A stretch of DNA of 64,000 nucleotides from Ceratothoa steindachneri (GCA_963969495.1 OZ018330.1:72751954-72815953); one strand, 5' to 3'. Counted from the stretch's first letter, positions 31,908 through 42,819 are shown. Numbers and translations are program-made. Notes: a model not told the origin generated them from the sequence alone.

Positions 31908-32797
31908 GCAGTAGCCCGCACTGCAAGAGGTGCTTACAAGCCCGGCAGAGCCAGGCGCCGCCATTCGGGACCACCCCTCCCGCCTGGTGGCATGGCAGCT
32001 CCACCTTGGACACGGCGTAAAATTGATAGAATGTGAAGAGGAGAGGGAAAGGGATGTGAGGAAGGTATGGGTGGGGATGAAGCAGGTTGTTAAAAAAAAC
32101 CCATCCCGAACCGGAGCTCAGGGGTTAGGGAACAATGTCCCATTCCCCCTAAGTCCCGTTCCGGGGTGGTTGGCTTGAGAAGAAGGGCAGCATCTACCCT
32201 GTGAAATTAGAGGCTGACCAGAGAAAGTTGTGGGAGAGGTTGTATGAAAAGCGACGAGGTAGGGGAGAAATCGGGCTATCTGAAGGAAGGAAGAGAGGCA
32301 AGCTGGGGCCGGACGTAGCGCTCGATCCCGTCAGCACGGGGCCAGGATGGCAAATCGCCGCGCCCCTTACGGGGTACGAGACGCAATAGCTCATCACCTT
32401 TTGCAGTTGCCCGCACTGCAAGAGTTGCTTACAGGCCTTGCAGAGCCAGGCGCCGCCATTTCGGACCACCTCTCCCGCCTGGTGGCCTGGCGGCTCCACC
32501 TTGAACACAGCGTTAAATTGATAGAATGTGAATTGAGAAGGAAAAGGGATATGAGCAAGGTATGGGTGCGGATGAAGCAGGTTGTTAAAAAAACCCCATC
32601 CCGAACCAGATCTCAGGGGTTAGGCAACTTTGTCCCCTCCCCCCTCAGCTCCGATCCGGGACGGTTGGCTTGAGAAGGTCAGCATCTACCCTGTGAAATT
32701 AGAGGCTGACCAGAGAAAGTTGTGGGAAAGGTTGCATGAAAAGCGAGGAAACAAGTGTTTTAAAGGAAGGAGAAGAGGCCAAGCTGGGGTCGGATGG
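31908..32797 (-). promoter_or_regulatory. Two tandem 5' UTR monomers (period 495 bp) of I-2
   Basis: GCAGT(A/T)GCCCGCACTGCAAGAG starts at 31908 and again at 32403. The outer (5'-most) unit is cut off at about 32797 while the inner one is complete, ending in CCGCGCCCCTTACGGGG. Each carries a G-rich box (GGTATGGGTG(G/C)GGATGAAGC) and a 7-8-base A run. Confidence 0.75.
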
Positions 32798-34171
32798 GAG
32801 GAGACAAAACTGAAGACTGCTCCCCTTCTTCACCAAAAGGCAGGAACCTCAGCGCTGGGAGGCCAAAAAGTCTCCGCGGGCTAGGACGCCCACTAACCCT
32901 TCCTATGAACTCAGTCGAATCCTCTTTTAGCTTGTATTGATCATTCGTTGGCGCAACCATGAAGACCCTTCAGTTTCCATTCAATCCCCCGCACTTTTAC
33001 TCTGGAGAGGATGCACTACCTTGCGTCTGATGGTGCAAAAACACCGCAAAACAATGTGACACTAGTTTTGCTTCCCTCCTGTTTACTGCCCTATGAGCGC
33101 GGTCAAGCGTTAATCCGGGTCACGAACTGCGTGAGTTGGTTGTTCGCACTGCACCCGAAGTTGTACTGGTTTTTGGTAAAGGTTACGCACGCAACACTTG
33201 GGCTTTTGTTACATTCAAGGTGTAGTAGTTCCACTAAAGCTCAATTGGAATAACGATGATGACCTTTTAACGTCTTTCTTTGGGTGAAGATGACAGACAA
33301 ACCTTTTGTATTACGTATATAATTCCTAACCGCGTAAAGCTCGTTACTGGACTTTCTTTTTGCACATTTGTAAGAAGAGACTAAACATTAACCACGGTAC
33401 TTTATTCAAGACAATTCAGCGAATAATAAGAAATTCCATAAAAAAGCCTATAATTGGAAAGATCACAAACAAGAAATCGATGGCCCGGAGACCCAATAAA
33501 TTGTGCCAAATTTTAGAAAGGCACTCTTACCCAAGTACACTATATTTACATCAGCTAGGCCTAATTTGTATAATAAGTACATACATACATTCAATTGCGA
33601 GGGGATAATTAATAACTAGCACATAAGGTAATGCCGTGTGACTAGTTTGGGTGATAGGATGAAACCAAAATTTTTAAGTTGGTTAAACCTTGCAGCACAG
33701 TCGGGAATTAGTTGAGAAAACTGTGAACGTCGTTTCAAGTGAAACTAAAAACACCACAGACGCGCAGACACGGCAATAAACGTGCATGCAAGGAATACGA
33801 AAATTATTTTGAATATCGCTTACAAACATTTAAAACCATAGGCGAATAAGGAAAAGCTTCATTATAAAAAATAAAACTAAAATGTGAGATCCTATAAACT
33901 CCTAACAAAGAAGTTAAAATAAAACTTTAAAAACCTGGGGCTCGAAAAGCCTTTTTAATGAAGGCTGTTTAATTAATATCTTCTCTAATTTTCGGGCCAC
34001 GTTTACCATATACATAAGAGAAGAGGCAGCAAGTGTAACTACCGCACACATAGACAGATCGTAAATAGTGCCGCTTCGGTGAACGAGGTGTAGTTTGGTC
34101 GGGTAAAGAATACAGAGGAACCCGATACGAATCCAAAGCACCGCTAATAATATGTCATCAGAGGTTCCAAT
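32798..34171. other. Spacer and probable 3' UTR of the Fas2-like gene; no other gene seen
   Basis: The right part (33400-34171) would be 3' UTR if the minus-strand AATAAA at about 33397-33402 is used; that site is only a guess. No recognisable frames or repeats otherwise. Confidence 0.35.
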
Positions 34172-34286
34172 TCAAACTGCAGAATCATTCGATAAGGCTT
34201 CATTTGTGGCACCAGTGTTTGTAGTCTTCGTGTCCTCTTCCTCTCTTTGTTTCTCTTCAATTTTAATTGCATCCTTATCCGAATCA
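34172..34286 (-). CDS. Fas2: Fasciclin 2-like, last exon, PDZ-ligand C-terminus
   Basis: The acceptor reads TCTTTTCAG before TGATTCGG. One base completes a codon from the preceding exon, then 37 residues: DSDKDAIKIEEKQREEE ... EALSNDSAV and a TGA stop at 34174-34172. The tail is acidic and ends in S-A-V, the C-terminal PDZ-binding motif known for Fasciclin 2 (partner Discs large). The entry phase fits the end of the 36023-36127 cassette (ACTGG), giving ITG-DSD, and would also fit direct joining from the transmembrane exon (AAAAG). Confidence comes from the phase match, the pyrimidine tract and the ending. Confidence 0.75.
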
Positions 34287-34611
34287 CTGAAAAGATGGGA
34301 GAAGAAATTTACTTAATGAACCAAGGCACCTCTAAATAATAGGGAAATTTAGGCCAGCCTAAGAAAAATATTGGAGAAAGGCTTAAGAATACTACACACC
34401 GAGTGTGTGTGTGGGGGGGGGGGAGGGGAGTTTAACTTCTAAAAACTCGTGCTAGCGATGTATTGTATTATGCGTGGCGTTCGAGAGAACCAGTATTTCA
34501 AAAAAATAGAAAATCTTGTCAACCGTACCTTTGATCCCTTGATGCGTTAGTTAATAAAGGAAGTCAGCAAACAAACCTCTCGAGATTAAAGAAAAGAGGC
34601 AAGCCAGAAAA

Positions 34612-35563
34612 CTAGATGCGAGTCGGCTGCTTGTAGAGACGAACATGCGAAGAATTGGCGTGCAAAAGGTCACCCAGCGAACGGCTGTTCCAAGGATGTA
34701 TAAAGCATGCACCGATATTATTACTACGACTAGTGCAACTACTCCTTTCCACCCAACTATGATCTTCGAGAAGATTTTCAACACTACGAATTTTCCTTGT
34801 AGGACAGCGTTGTATTTTCGTAGTGGCAGGAAAAGGAGGTATGGGTTCGACATTCAACAAGCTCCCCTCTTTAGTTGCGGTGGGGTAAGGCGCGATATAG
34901 AAAGCAATGCGTGTTGAGGAAGGGACCGTGTAAGGTATACCGCTGGCCTCGGGCGAATGAAAGCGTCTGGATTTGGAAGGTAAGCCCCGAGGACTGCGCT
35001 GAAATGGGTAATTCACTGGTGGCGGTAAGAGTTTTTTAGACAAAGAACGTTCTTCCGAGTCTGTAGAACTTCGGAGGGGACTACTCTCTAAATAGGGCTC
35101 TACTCTCGGGCCTATCAATCTGCGCTGCGAACATTTTGGGCTGCTAGGGGGCAAAGAACTTCTATGATCATAATGGGCAATAAGAAATGCAGTTTCTTGC
35201 TTCGATTTGAGACCTCCGTTCTGAGTGAAATCGTTATAATAGCTATCCTTAAGAAACTCGGGTCGAGGGAGAGCAGAGAACCTTTGGCTGGACAAAGATA
35301 CAGGCTTAAGGGAAATGGGGCTTTTTGAGACACTTTCATCCTCATCGGAACTTGATGTGGAATGGCAGTAGAAATTTGGCGACACTCTCGCACGACAAGT
35401 GGCAGTTCTTTTGCGGGACAGGTTTGCCATCCCAGTAAAAGGAATCACGCAGACGGAGGGCAAACTAGGCGCTTCACTATCGTCGTCGGCATCGTAGGCG
35501 AGACTATCAAGCGGAGCATTACCCTCAGTCGGATCTTCCTCGGCAGCCAAAGCAGAGAGGCTT
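34612..35563 (-). CDS. Candidate alternative long cytoplasmic exon of the Fas2-like gene, about 316 aa
   Basis: Open for over 1 kb on minus to a TAG at 34612. Two acceptors fit the donor phase of the transmembrane exon: TTTGCAG before 35563 and GGTGCAAG before 35584. The predicted peptide starts SLSALAAEEDPTEGNAPLD, is rich in Ser, Pro and Arg, has an acidic Ser cluster (HSTSSSDEDESVSK), proline patches (LLPPPVNYPF) and ends SHVRLYKQPTRI. There are no membrane segments in it and no match I recognise. By analogy, NCAM-180 gains a large cytoplasmic insert by alternative splicing. The residues 5' of the acceptor in the open frame (FIFLLTIRLPICVC) are probably intron. It could still be an unspliced, chance open frame. 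Confidence 0.5.
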
Positions 35564-36022
35564 CTGCAAATAGCTTTGCTAAGCCTTGCACCAGTGCGGA
35601 AGGTGTGCGTGCACACGCAAATGGGCAATCTTATAGTTAGTAAGAAAATAAACCCCTTAAGTGCACTAAATGCTACAACAAACAAGGCAAAGTACTTACA
35701 TTGGGATGGATATTACTCAAAATTAACTGCAGTACACGCTATGTACAATGACGGAGGGGTTGGGGAAGGGAAGTTACACTTGCAGAAAAACGTGCAAGAA
35801 GCGTGTGATGAGTGAGGGCCACAAATTGGGAACGAGCATTAAAAAAAAACGTCAACATGAGCCGGCCACAAACGAATTAAAGGCAGGGAAAGGAAGGAGA
35901 TGCCCGACCTATCCGAGGAAGGCCACAATGCATACTGGCATTCGCACTTCGAAACCAGAACAGAGCTTGGTCACGAAGTGAGAGAGACGATGTACAAATT
36001 CCAACAACAAAAATGAAATTAC

Positions 36023-36127
36023 CCAGTAATCATTGGTGTAGTCTCAGAGACCTCTTTGTCCTTTGCAGCTTCCGTCAACGGCGAAACCTTTTCCAACTTC
36101 TGATTGGAATTATCATCCGCCTTGGGG
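36023..36127 (-). CDS. Fas2: Fas2-like cytoplasmic cassette exon, 105 nt
   Basis: Acceptor CCCTTTATCAG, donor ACTGG|GTAATT. 1 + 102 + 2 bases, so it is divisible by three and can be skipped without a frame change. Encodes PKADDNSNQKLEKVSPL and AAKDKEVSETTPMITG; SETTPM resembles the NETTPL of NCAM tails. If read through the donor, a TAA follows at once (ITG-stop), so retention of the next intron would end the protein here. Its phase fits TM exon 37417-37630 on one side and the last exon 34172-34286 on the other. Confidence 0.7.
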
Positions 36128-36598
36128 CTGATAAAGGGAGGGCAAGCGTGTACTCATTAAATCGCACGTTACGAAACACGCAAAACGCACAGCTATGTAG
36201 GACCTTGTTAAAAATAGGCTTAAAGAGCTAAAAGGAGTAGGGAACCTATTGGACACATGCTTAGTACTCAGGATTGGACGAGATGAAATAATTAAGCAAG
36301 TAAATTTCTAGCACATTTTGGAAAGCAACTACTACTTGGAAATGAACGCAAGCATAAATCAGCAAAGTAGAGGCAAACAAAACTGAGAAAACTTGCAATG
36401 AAATGGGGAATAAGTGGTTTGCACCCTTTGCAAGCCTAACGAGGCCTTCTTCCAGCAACCGCTCCTTGGATCACCCAATCAATTAACTTAGTTAGGGTTG
36501 TTTTGTACTTACTTTGGATAAGGCCCTAATCACATAGTTCCCAAACAATAGAACTTAAATTCATTAACTAGAGCAGACACCAAACAGAACTGCTAGCT

Positions 36599-36807
36599 CA
36601 GTGGTCCCCAACTTTTTCGTGTGAAATGGGTGCTAGTTCGAAAAGCTAAATTTAAAGGTGGGCCAACTTTTATGATTGGTATAAAGCGACGCCTGCCTAT
36701 GATGTTACCTATACCACGACTAGATGGCAAATGACTCGATGAGCAAAAAAAACCCCTATTTCCTATAATTATCCGTTCACGTGAGGGTCGCAAGTTGGGG
36801 ACCCCTG
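36599..36807. mobile_element. 209-bp hAT-like MITE
   Basis: Left end CAGTGGTCCCCAACTT and right end (reverse complement) CAGGGGTCCCCAACTT differ at one of 16 positions. Flanking octamers TGCTAGCT and AACTAGTA share the central CTAG, consistent with a decayed 8-bp target duplication of hAT type. No coding capacity. Lies in the intron between the TM and cassette exons of the Fas2-like gene. Confidence 0.75.
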
Positions 36808-37416
36808 AACTAGTAGAGAATGCACAGGCAGGCTGGAATAAGAAGAAAAAAAAAAAAAAAGTCGCAACAATGAAGGGATAGGGTGGGAGCAAAATTAGTA
36901 ACGGGAGGACCTCACATGGAAGGAATCGAGAAGAAAAACATCCTGGGCCTTAGAGGTAGACAATTAGAAACTAGTAATATTTAGCAAAGTATAGTTTTTC
37001 AACCAAACCCCGATTGCATTATTCATCTGGGGATTTAGTCAGGGCGGCCCCTGCTATCATCCCCCTACTACCACAGTATTTCAATTTGATGTGGTTACAT
37101 TAAGAAGGAATAATCGTATGCGTTAAATGGCTTTTGATCGGCTAGGGAAATATTATATTTTTTACTTCTCTTCCAAATTCTCTTTTTTCATTCTTCACTT
37201 ATTCCTTATAGAATGGCATCGAGGCCCACAAACACACGCTTCCAGAAGGTAAATTATATGGAATGAAAGATACAAGAAACCCTTCCATAACAAATATCCT
37301 TGAAGGCAGAAAAGCGTATACTGGAATATCCCCTCCCGACTGCCAAGCTAGCCGAAACCCGCCTTGCAGCAAGGTAACAGGTGGGACCGAAATGACCGCT
37401 ACGGTCCCTAGCCCAC

Positions 37417-37630
37417 CTTTTCTTGGCTCCGTCTTCGAGCATCGCTTCCTTGTCCTTCAGAGGCTGCTTGGCTGCTAGTTTGGCAACTAGTAACGCGGTC
37501 ACGCCGACGTTCTTGGCGAAGTACAAGATCACGTCCAAAATGATCAACAGAAAAAGGATTACAATGATCACAATAGCTGCGATGAGACCGGCACTAGACT
37601 CGTTCTCTTTGTTCTTCTCAAACTCTTGGG
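37417..37630 (-). CDS. Fas2: Fas2-like transmembrane exon
   Basis: Acceptor TTGATCACAG before CCCAAGAG; donor AAAAG|GTGGGC, a weak consensus. Entry phase takes one base from exon 56048-56234 (TTTG + CC = Ala). Encodes AQEFEKNKENESSAG, a single membrane segment LIAAIVIIVILFLLIILDV, then LYFAKNVGVTALLVAKLAAK and KDKEAMLEDGAKK. Type I topology with a basic stop-transfer region, as in NCAM/Fasciclin 2. Alternative to the GPI exon at 41676-41845. Confidence 0.75.
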
Positions 37631-39130
37631 CTGTGATCAATGAAGAGGAAAAACGTGAATGTTGTTAATAATAATAATATATGCATTGTAATAATATACA
37701 ATAACGAAAGTAACCTTTAAAGTTATTATAAAGGGGGAGGAGAGAAGTAATGTGAAAGCTGTAATTACTTGATAGACGCTTCTACTAAAGTTAGTCAAAA
37801 ACATTCCGGAAACAGTGGTAAACAAAACATAACTGGAGCGATATTGTTGTCAAGCGTAAGATTAACAATCAAATAACTCTAGTTATAAAAACCTTTCTGC
37901 TGAAGCCCAAACCTTTAAACTGGGAAATTGAAATAATAGAACTACAAGCTATAAGCCGAGAAGAGAAGAAGTGTGTGGGGCAACAGGCGAACTAAGGAGT
38001 CTTTTGCTCTGTAGCTAACAACGGACGAACATATCAACGCAGTACCACAAAACGAAGCGAACTGGACGAAAATAAAAAAAAAAGCCGCTAGAACCAGAAA
38101 ATAAAATAGATTCAAATCGAGGGAATAAGGATTGAAAGGTGTGTGTGTGCGTGAGAGAGAGGGAAGAGGTCAAATGCAACAAAATAAAAAGGTTGGGCGA
38201 CTCTACAAAAGGACGATAAATAAATTGCAAGACTTACTGCTTTTGAAGATTTAAAGAGAAGGCGAACAGCAAACACACTCGCGACTCGGTTACACTCAAA
38301 GAAATAGTGTACATCGGCAAGACAGAAGACGCGAATATAAAGTCCATTCGATTCGTTTTGTTAATTTTAAAGTTGGAAGCGTTAAGAGAGTAGAAGCAGA
38401 CTACAATCCTACTTTTTAAGTGTACATTTTGCTAGGAGGATTGGGGAGGGAAAACTTTCTAAATACATTATTAAGCCATCAACCGATTTAGAAAATTAGG
38501 ACGGAACTCGTGGAAGAGAGGCGATAATTTTAAAGCATGGGCACCTCCACAATGGTCATTAGTGGTATGGGCAAAGTCAGAGTCAACTTTGGCTTTCGTC
38601 TTTGTCTTGGACAAAGTGAGACAAAAAAAAAAGTTGCGTGAAGGTTACGTTTCCTAAAACCTTTGCTTACGTGATATTAATAATCCGCAATACCACTCCC
38701 AATTACCAGGCAGAAACAGCAAGGTGCAACTTATTTTTTTAAAAGACTGCCATTTGGATTAAAAGTTAAGGAACAGTAGATTCTTTGTAAAAGTTTTTAG
38801 AAAATGATGCATTGCAATCTCAATTTACCTAGAGGTGATGGTGGGTTAAACGATGTCCGATTACGTGCAATCGTCCGTCCTGGCCAACTAATCTATATAC
38901 AATTCTTTTGGTAATAAAAAGAACCTTTACAAATACTTTATATATTTTATCAGTGTGTTGTTTCGGTACTAATAACAAAAACTAAGCCTTTAAAGCTAAT
39001 TAATTTGAATAAGTCGCACCTGATAGACTTTCGGTCAATTTAGAGTTACAATATAATGCTAAAAATATTCCAGCTTTGAAAAAAGAAGGAAAAAATCTGC
39101 CATTTTATTTTATGGTAAATACCTAGGGTG
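37631..39130. other. Intron; nothing identified
   Basis: AT-rich, without convincing frames or repeats beyond a short (GT)5 at 38143. Confidence 0.4.
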
Positions 39131-39131
39131 A

Positions 39132-39202
<71 letters not shown>
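39131..39202. repeat. (TA)n then (CA)n microsatellite
   Basis: TA run to 39180, CA run 39181-39202. Confidence 0.95.
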
Positions 39203-40326
39203 GGCACGCACGCATATGGGGTACAATAACTTTCAACACAAAACTCTCAAACATCAATCGTACCCGTGGCTAAAGTTTGGGTACATTTTAGGCAAATCTG
39301 GCATCGCTTTCTAGATAAGAGATAAGTGGCAGACATGAGAGACTTATTTTAATGACTTATATCGGTAAAAATAAAAAAGGATTAAAATCTAATATCTATA
39401 TCACGGAGGTTAAGATTCCAAATATATTGACAATATAAAATGTTTGACATCTATAAGTTACCACAAGCAAGAAATGGTGTATTCTAAAATGCCAATCTAT
39501 GGCTACTAGAAATATAAACCATTCAATCCTTTAGTGAGAGGGCCACACCTTAAAATTTTAATTCTGACATTGTGGCAAATCAACGATAAAAAAAATGTGA
39601 CGCAAGAAAATCTAATCATTAGCTACGAAAAAAAAAATCTAAATTATGTTTTAGTAATAAATTTTCACAATCCTACAGTGGCGAACAAGAGAGACAAAAC
39701 TTGCGCCATGATGCAAATGCTCGAAAATTCCAATTCTCATAAGTTACACATCCATTTCTAAGATAAAGGTAATGAAAAATCGACTAAACATATCTAATAT
39801 TAAATAGAAAAAATAAAATTTTGGTATGTTGAAATCTTAGCGAGGTTTCACAGACAAGATAAAGGAATTCTGAACTGAATTCAAAGCATCTAGAGGTAAT
39901 GGACATTTGAATGGAAAGAAGACCAGTTTTTGGACAATCAAAATTTAGTTTGCATTTTTCTGGAGCCAAACTATCGATTAGGTTTCGTGAAATCGCTTCC
40001 TCTCGTATATTTCGGGAGGGTGGGGACGGCTACAATGAATGCATTTCCTCAAGTTAAAGGAAGACCCCTGCGATACAGAATATTCTAGTCACGTGCTTTG
40101 TCTGAACAAAGGCAGTCTGCTTTTTCTAGGTTATTGAGAACAGGTAAAACACTTGACGACCACCTGCTTTCATTCTACCTTTTTCGAATCAAATGATTTT
40201 TATTCATTAAAAGTGAAAACCCCAATAAGGATAAGTTCAGCCATTAAATTGCCCTAGAATATCGGGACTTTGAACTGGGTTGTTCAACGAAAGAGTATTT
40301 TTCAACTAAAATGCCAAGGGGTAGTG

Positions 40327-40391
40327 GTTGTTGTTGTTGTTGTTGGTAGTAGTGGTGGTGGTGGTTGTTGTTGTTGGTGGTGGTAGTGGCG
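40327..40391. repeat. (GTT)n/(GGT)n trinucleotide tract
   Basis: Interleaved GTT, GGT and GTA repeats, ending just before the hammerhead-like motif at 40396. Confidence 0.85.
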
Positions 40392-40395
40392 GTCT

Positions 40396-40426
40396 CTGAA
40401 GATGATAAGAGATGTATCGAAACCAG
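40396..40426 (+). ncRNA. Hammerhead ribozyme-like core
   Basis: CTGAAGA-T-GATA-AGAGATG-TATC-GAAACCAG: an exact CUGANGA box, a paired stem II (GATA/TATC) and GAAA. It is followed by AGTTAAATAAAATC and, 140 bases on, a (TA)n tract. Penelope-like elements carry such motifs in their terminal repeats. Stems I and III not modelled. Confidence 0.55.
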
Positions 40427-40565
40427 TCAGTTAAATAAAATCTTATGCTAATGTGCTTTAGTCTTCTGATATATTTCTAAAGAAAGAAACGGTTTTTAAT
40501 AAATATCTGCCAACTTATTCACGGGTTCAATTAGGCCAAAGCCGAACATAAAAGACGTCGCTTTT

Positions 40566-40568
<3 letters not shown>

Positions 40569-40662
<94 letters not shown>

Positions 40663-40670
40663 ATTATATA
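40569..40670. repeat. (TA)n microsatellite with short (CA)n
   Basis: TA to 40651, then CACACACACA. Confidence 0.95.
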
Positions 40671-40679
40671 CCATAATGA

Positions 40680-40747
40680 AAACAAAGCAGCTTCCACCGG
40701 GATTCTAATTCGCTACCTCACGCGTGCGTTGCCTATAGCCACGCTGG
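40680..40747 (-). repeat. Possible tRNA-derived SINE head (degenerate)
   Basis: On minus: GCGTGGCTATAGGCAACGC resembles an A box with D-loop, and GAATTAGAATCCCGGT a B box, about 35 bases apart. No tail identified. Confidence 0.3.
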
Positions 40748-40861
40748 ACAAAGGGCGCAATCTGAACTGAAGAGCCCCTAGAAGCATCTGCCCGAGTGTA
40801 GACGGTAGACTTGTAAACGACATCTGGCCTTTAATTTAGCACACCATTGCGTTTCCTTTTA

Positions 40862-40932
40862 GTCAATCCTGGCTGTGTGGTCAACGAACGAGCCCTGCAG
40901 GCCAGATCACTGGTTCAAATCCAGGCGCGGGT
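40862..40932 (+). repeat. Possible tRNA-derived SINE head
   Basis: TGGCTGTGTGGTCAACG (A-box-like) and TGGTTCAAATCCAGG (B box) are spaced as in a tRNA gene; acceptor stem does not pair well. Not a clean tRNA. Confidence 0.4.
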
Positions 40933-41675
40933 TGATTTTTCATACTTTTAAAGTAAAATCTCTCCTATCGCCAGAACATTTTTCTGTGGATTTGGGTTTT
41001 AACCCTTGTGATTTGCTTTATCCAACAGTTTGGCGTGGGAATGAAAAACGAGCCAAAAGTCCTCGAGATATCGCAAAAGAATCCGACAAACATGACGAGG
41101 CTAAGTTTGAAAACCTACCACAAAATGAATCTTGTGTAATTCCTACCAATTGAACACCAGATAAAGCTATAGGGGTATGGCGAACCTCCTGAATACAATT
41201 TAACATGCTAATTTGTCTACCAAACGTAACTAATGGTGAAAAATCTAGATCCCATCTCATCCATCCACTTGGGTACCAACAGAAGGAACCGATTACCCCG
41301 GCCATATTTTGAAACAGACAAATGAATTAATTGATGCTTCCAAACTACACAAAAAACCAATACCCAGACTAAGTCCTACTACCAAGAACTAATAACTGAA
41401 TTACAAAACTCATTAATTTAAACCGTGTAAATACTTAGCGAACAAATGTACAAGTAAAAACTAATTACATTAAATCGTGATACGTGAAAATGAACCATTA
41501 CTTCCAAATCTTAGAGCTGGCTATGGCAGGAGTAAAAAAAGAGTGGGGCGGAAATACTAGACAGTATAACAAACACACTAATGGTCAAGCACTACTAGGC
41601 CTTGAATTTCCCCTCCTTTGCGATTGTTAGTTAGTTTTTAATACCAAATATACAATGAACGCTTTGGCGACAAAC

Positions 41676-41845
41676 TTAAACAAGCGGCGGTGCTAATGTT
41701 TGATCAATAGAGCAGAGGAGACAGGAAGACAGGGCTCCAACTACGGCCGTAAATAGTGTGATAATACCATTGCTGGGAGTAGAGGTCGCTACACTACTCC
41801 ACTCAACACTCGGCCCAGGTTGGTTATCAGAGGACGAAGCAGGAT
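41676..41845 (-). CDS. Fas2: Fas2-like alternative terminal exon, GPI-anchored isoform
   Basis: Acceptor GTGTCATTTTCAG before ATCCTGCT; the phase takes the final G of exon 56048-56234 (G + AT = Asp). Encodes DPASSSDNQPGPSVEW, SSVATSTPSNG, a hydrophobic stretch ITLFTAVVGALSSCLLC and a short end to the TAA at 41678-41676. Ser/Asn followed by a C-terminal hydrophobic segment fits a GPI-attachment signal, probably cleaved near TPSN. Drosophila Fas2 is known to have a GPI-linked isoform by alternative 3' ends, which this matches. The short polar end (IDQTLAPPLV) after the hydrophobic stretch is atypical. Confidence 0.7.
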
Positions 41846-42189
41846 CTGAAAATGACACGTGTAACACCGAAACGTTGACGAAATTAAAAGGGAAAAATAC
41901 ATATATTTGAGAAAATAAAATAAATAACATACATAGCTCACGATTCTGGAAGCTTCAGTTTCCTGCTTTAATAAACATGAAATTAAAATTAAGAAAAAAG
42001 TTTTGGAGGTGGCTAAATACAGTAGGGACAAAAAAATCCCAAAATGAATTCCATATGCAATAAAAGTGATGAATTTTTAGACGAATTATTTCTTTAATGT
42101 GTATAGATAGGACTAGGATTCAAGCGTTAAACATGAAGCACTTCCAGAACAAAACTTTTACCGACGTTCAAATATCCAATAAATAAGAG

Positions 42190-42259
<70 letters not shown>
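42190..42259. repeat. (TA)n microsatellite abutting Penelope-like terminus
   Basis: Same (TA)n-GCAAATTTT junction as at 18107. Confidence 0.95.
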
Positions 42260-42262
<3 letters not shown>

Positions 42263-42625
42263 AATTTTGTTGAAGACCATTGTGTATTTTGCCTTAATTA
42301 ATTTCCTTTGGCAACTTTCTCTTCTTTTAACTGTTTTATTGCTCTTGTAGATGGTGGATCACTTGCCCAGTATTCATCGCTTTCGATCTTATTCGATCAT
42401 CTTCAGAGAGGTTTGAAATGTTCTTGCCTCCTTTACCCATGTAATGAGTAGAGCGAGGATAACGATTTTTAAGGGGTATTTATTCCGCCTTGGTTGAACG
42501 TAACGTTACAGGAAATGGGCCACTCCTGTGAGTGGAATTTTAAAATAGTTTTAATGTGCGATTCCAGCTTGTCGCTTGACTGTTGATGGCCGGCTTATCT
42601 TCATTTATTAATATGGCTTCCACTC
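42260..42625 (-). mobile_element. Penelope-like element, 3' end fragment
   Basis: Carries on minus the end of the GIY-YIG ORF (EAILINEDKPAINSQ, then TSWNRTLKLF and stop at about 42543), a 3' UTR, the hammerhead-like motif 42379-42409 and then (TA)n. Homologous to 18098-18353 joined to 19918-20110, so it shows the uninterrupted arrangement. Confidence 0.7.
42379..42409 (-). ncRNA. Hammerhead ribozyme-like core
   Basis: Minus: CTGAAGA-T-GATC-GAATAA-GATC-GAAAGC. CUGANGA and GAAA boxes intact, stem II GATC/GATC. Confidence 0.55.
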
Positions 42626-42819
42626 ATTACATCGGTAAAGAAGGCAGGAACATTTCAAAACGCCCCGAAGATGATCATGCAAGAGCACGGTTGTTTGAAA
42701 AGGATGCTTATTGATTATATGGCTCTACTAAATAAGGCCCAATATAGAGTGTTGCTAAATTTGGTTTGGAAGGTTTAAGGTCAATAAGAGCATTTTAGAT
42801 TTGAGTAGACAAAGGGGTA

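Larger units (their letters stand above)
29130..32797 (-). mobile_element. I-group LINE copy I-2 with 2.7-kb internal deletion
   Basis: Minus-strand order: two 5' UTR monomers (32797-31908), gag RRM-like (31638-31318), CCHC (31236-31018), then directly the RT thumb (30830-30435), RNase H (30337-29950), Cys/His tail (29712-29419) and a 3' UTR with the terminal hairpin (29155-29183) and an A-rich end (minus strand) at about 29131-29141. Gag C-terminus, endonuclease and most RT are absent; the join is at about 30838. Confidence 0.85.

Noticed and set aside
34890..34917. Plus-strand 90-codon frame 34645-34917
   Set aside because: Antisense to the long candidate exon; no recognisable protein.
36013..36231. 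72-codon plus-strand frame
   Set aside because: Overlaps the minus-strand cassette exon, which has splice sites and homology-like sequence.
40862..40932. Functional tRNA gene
   Set aside because: A and B boxes are present but the acceptor and anticodon stems do not pair acceptably.
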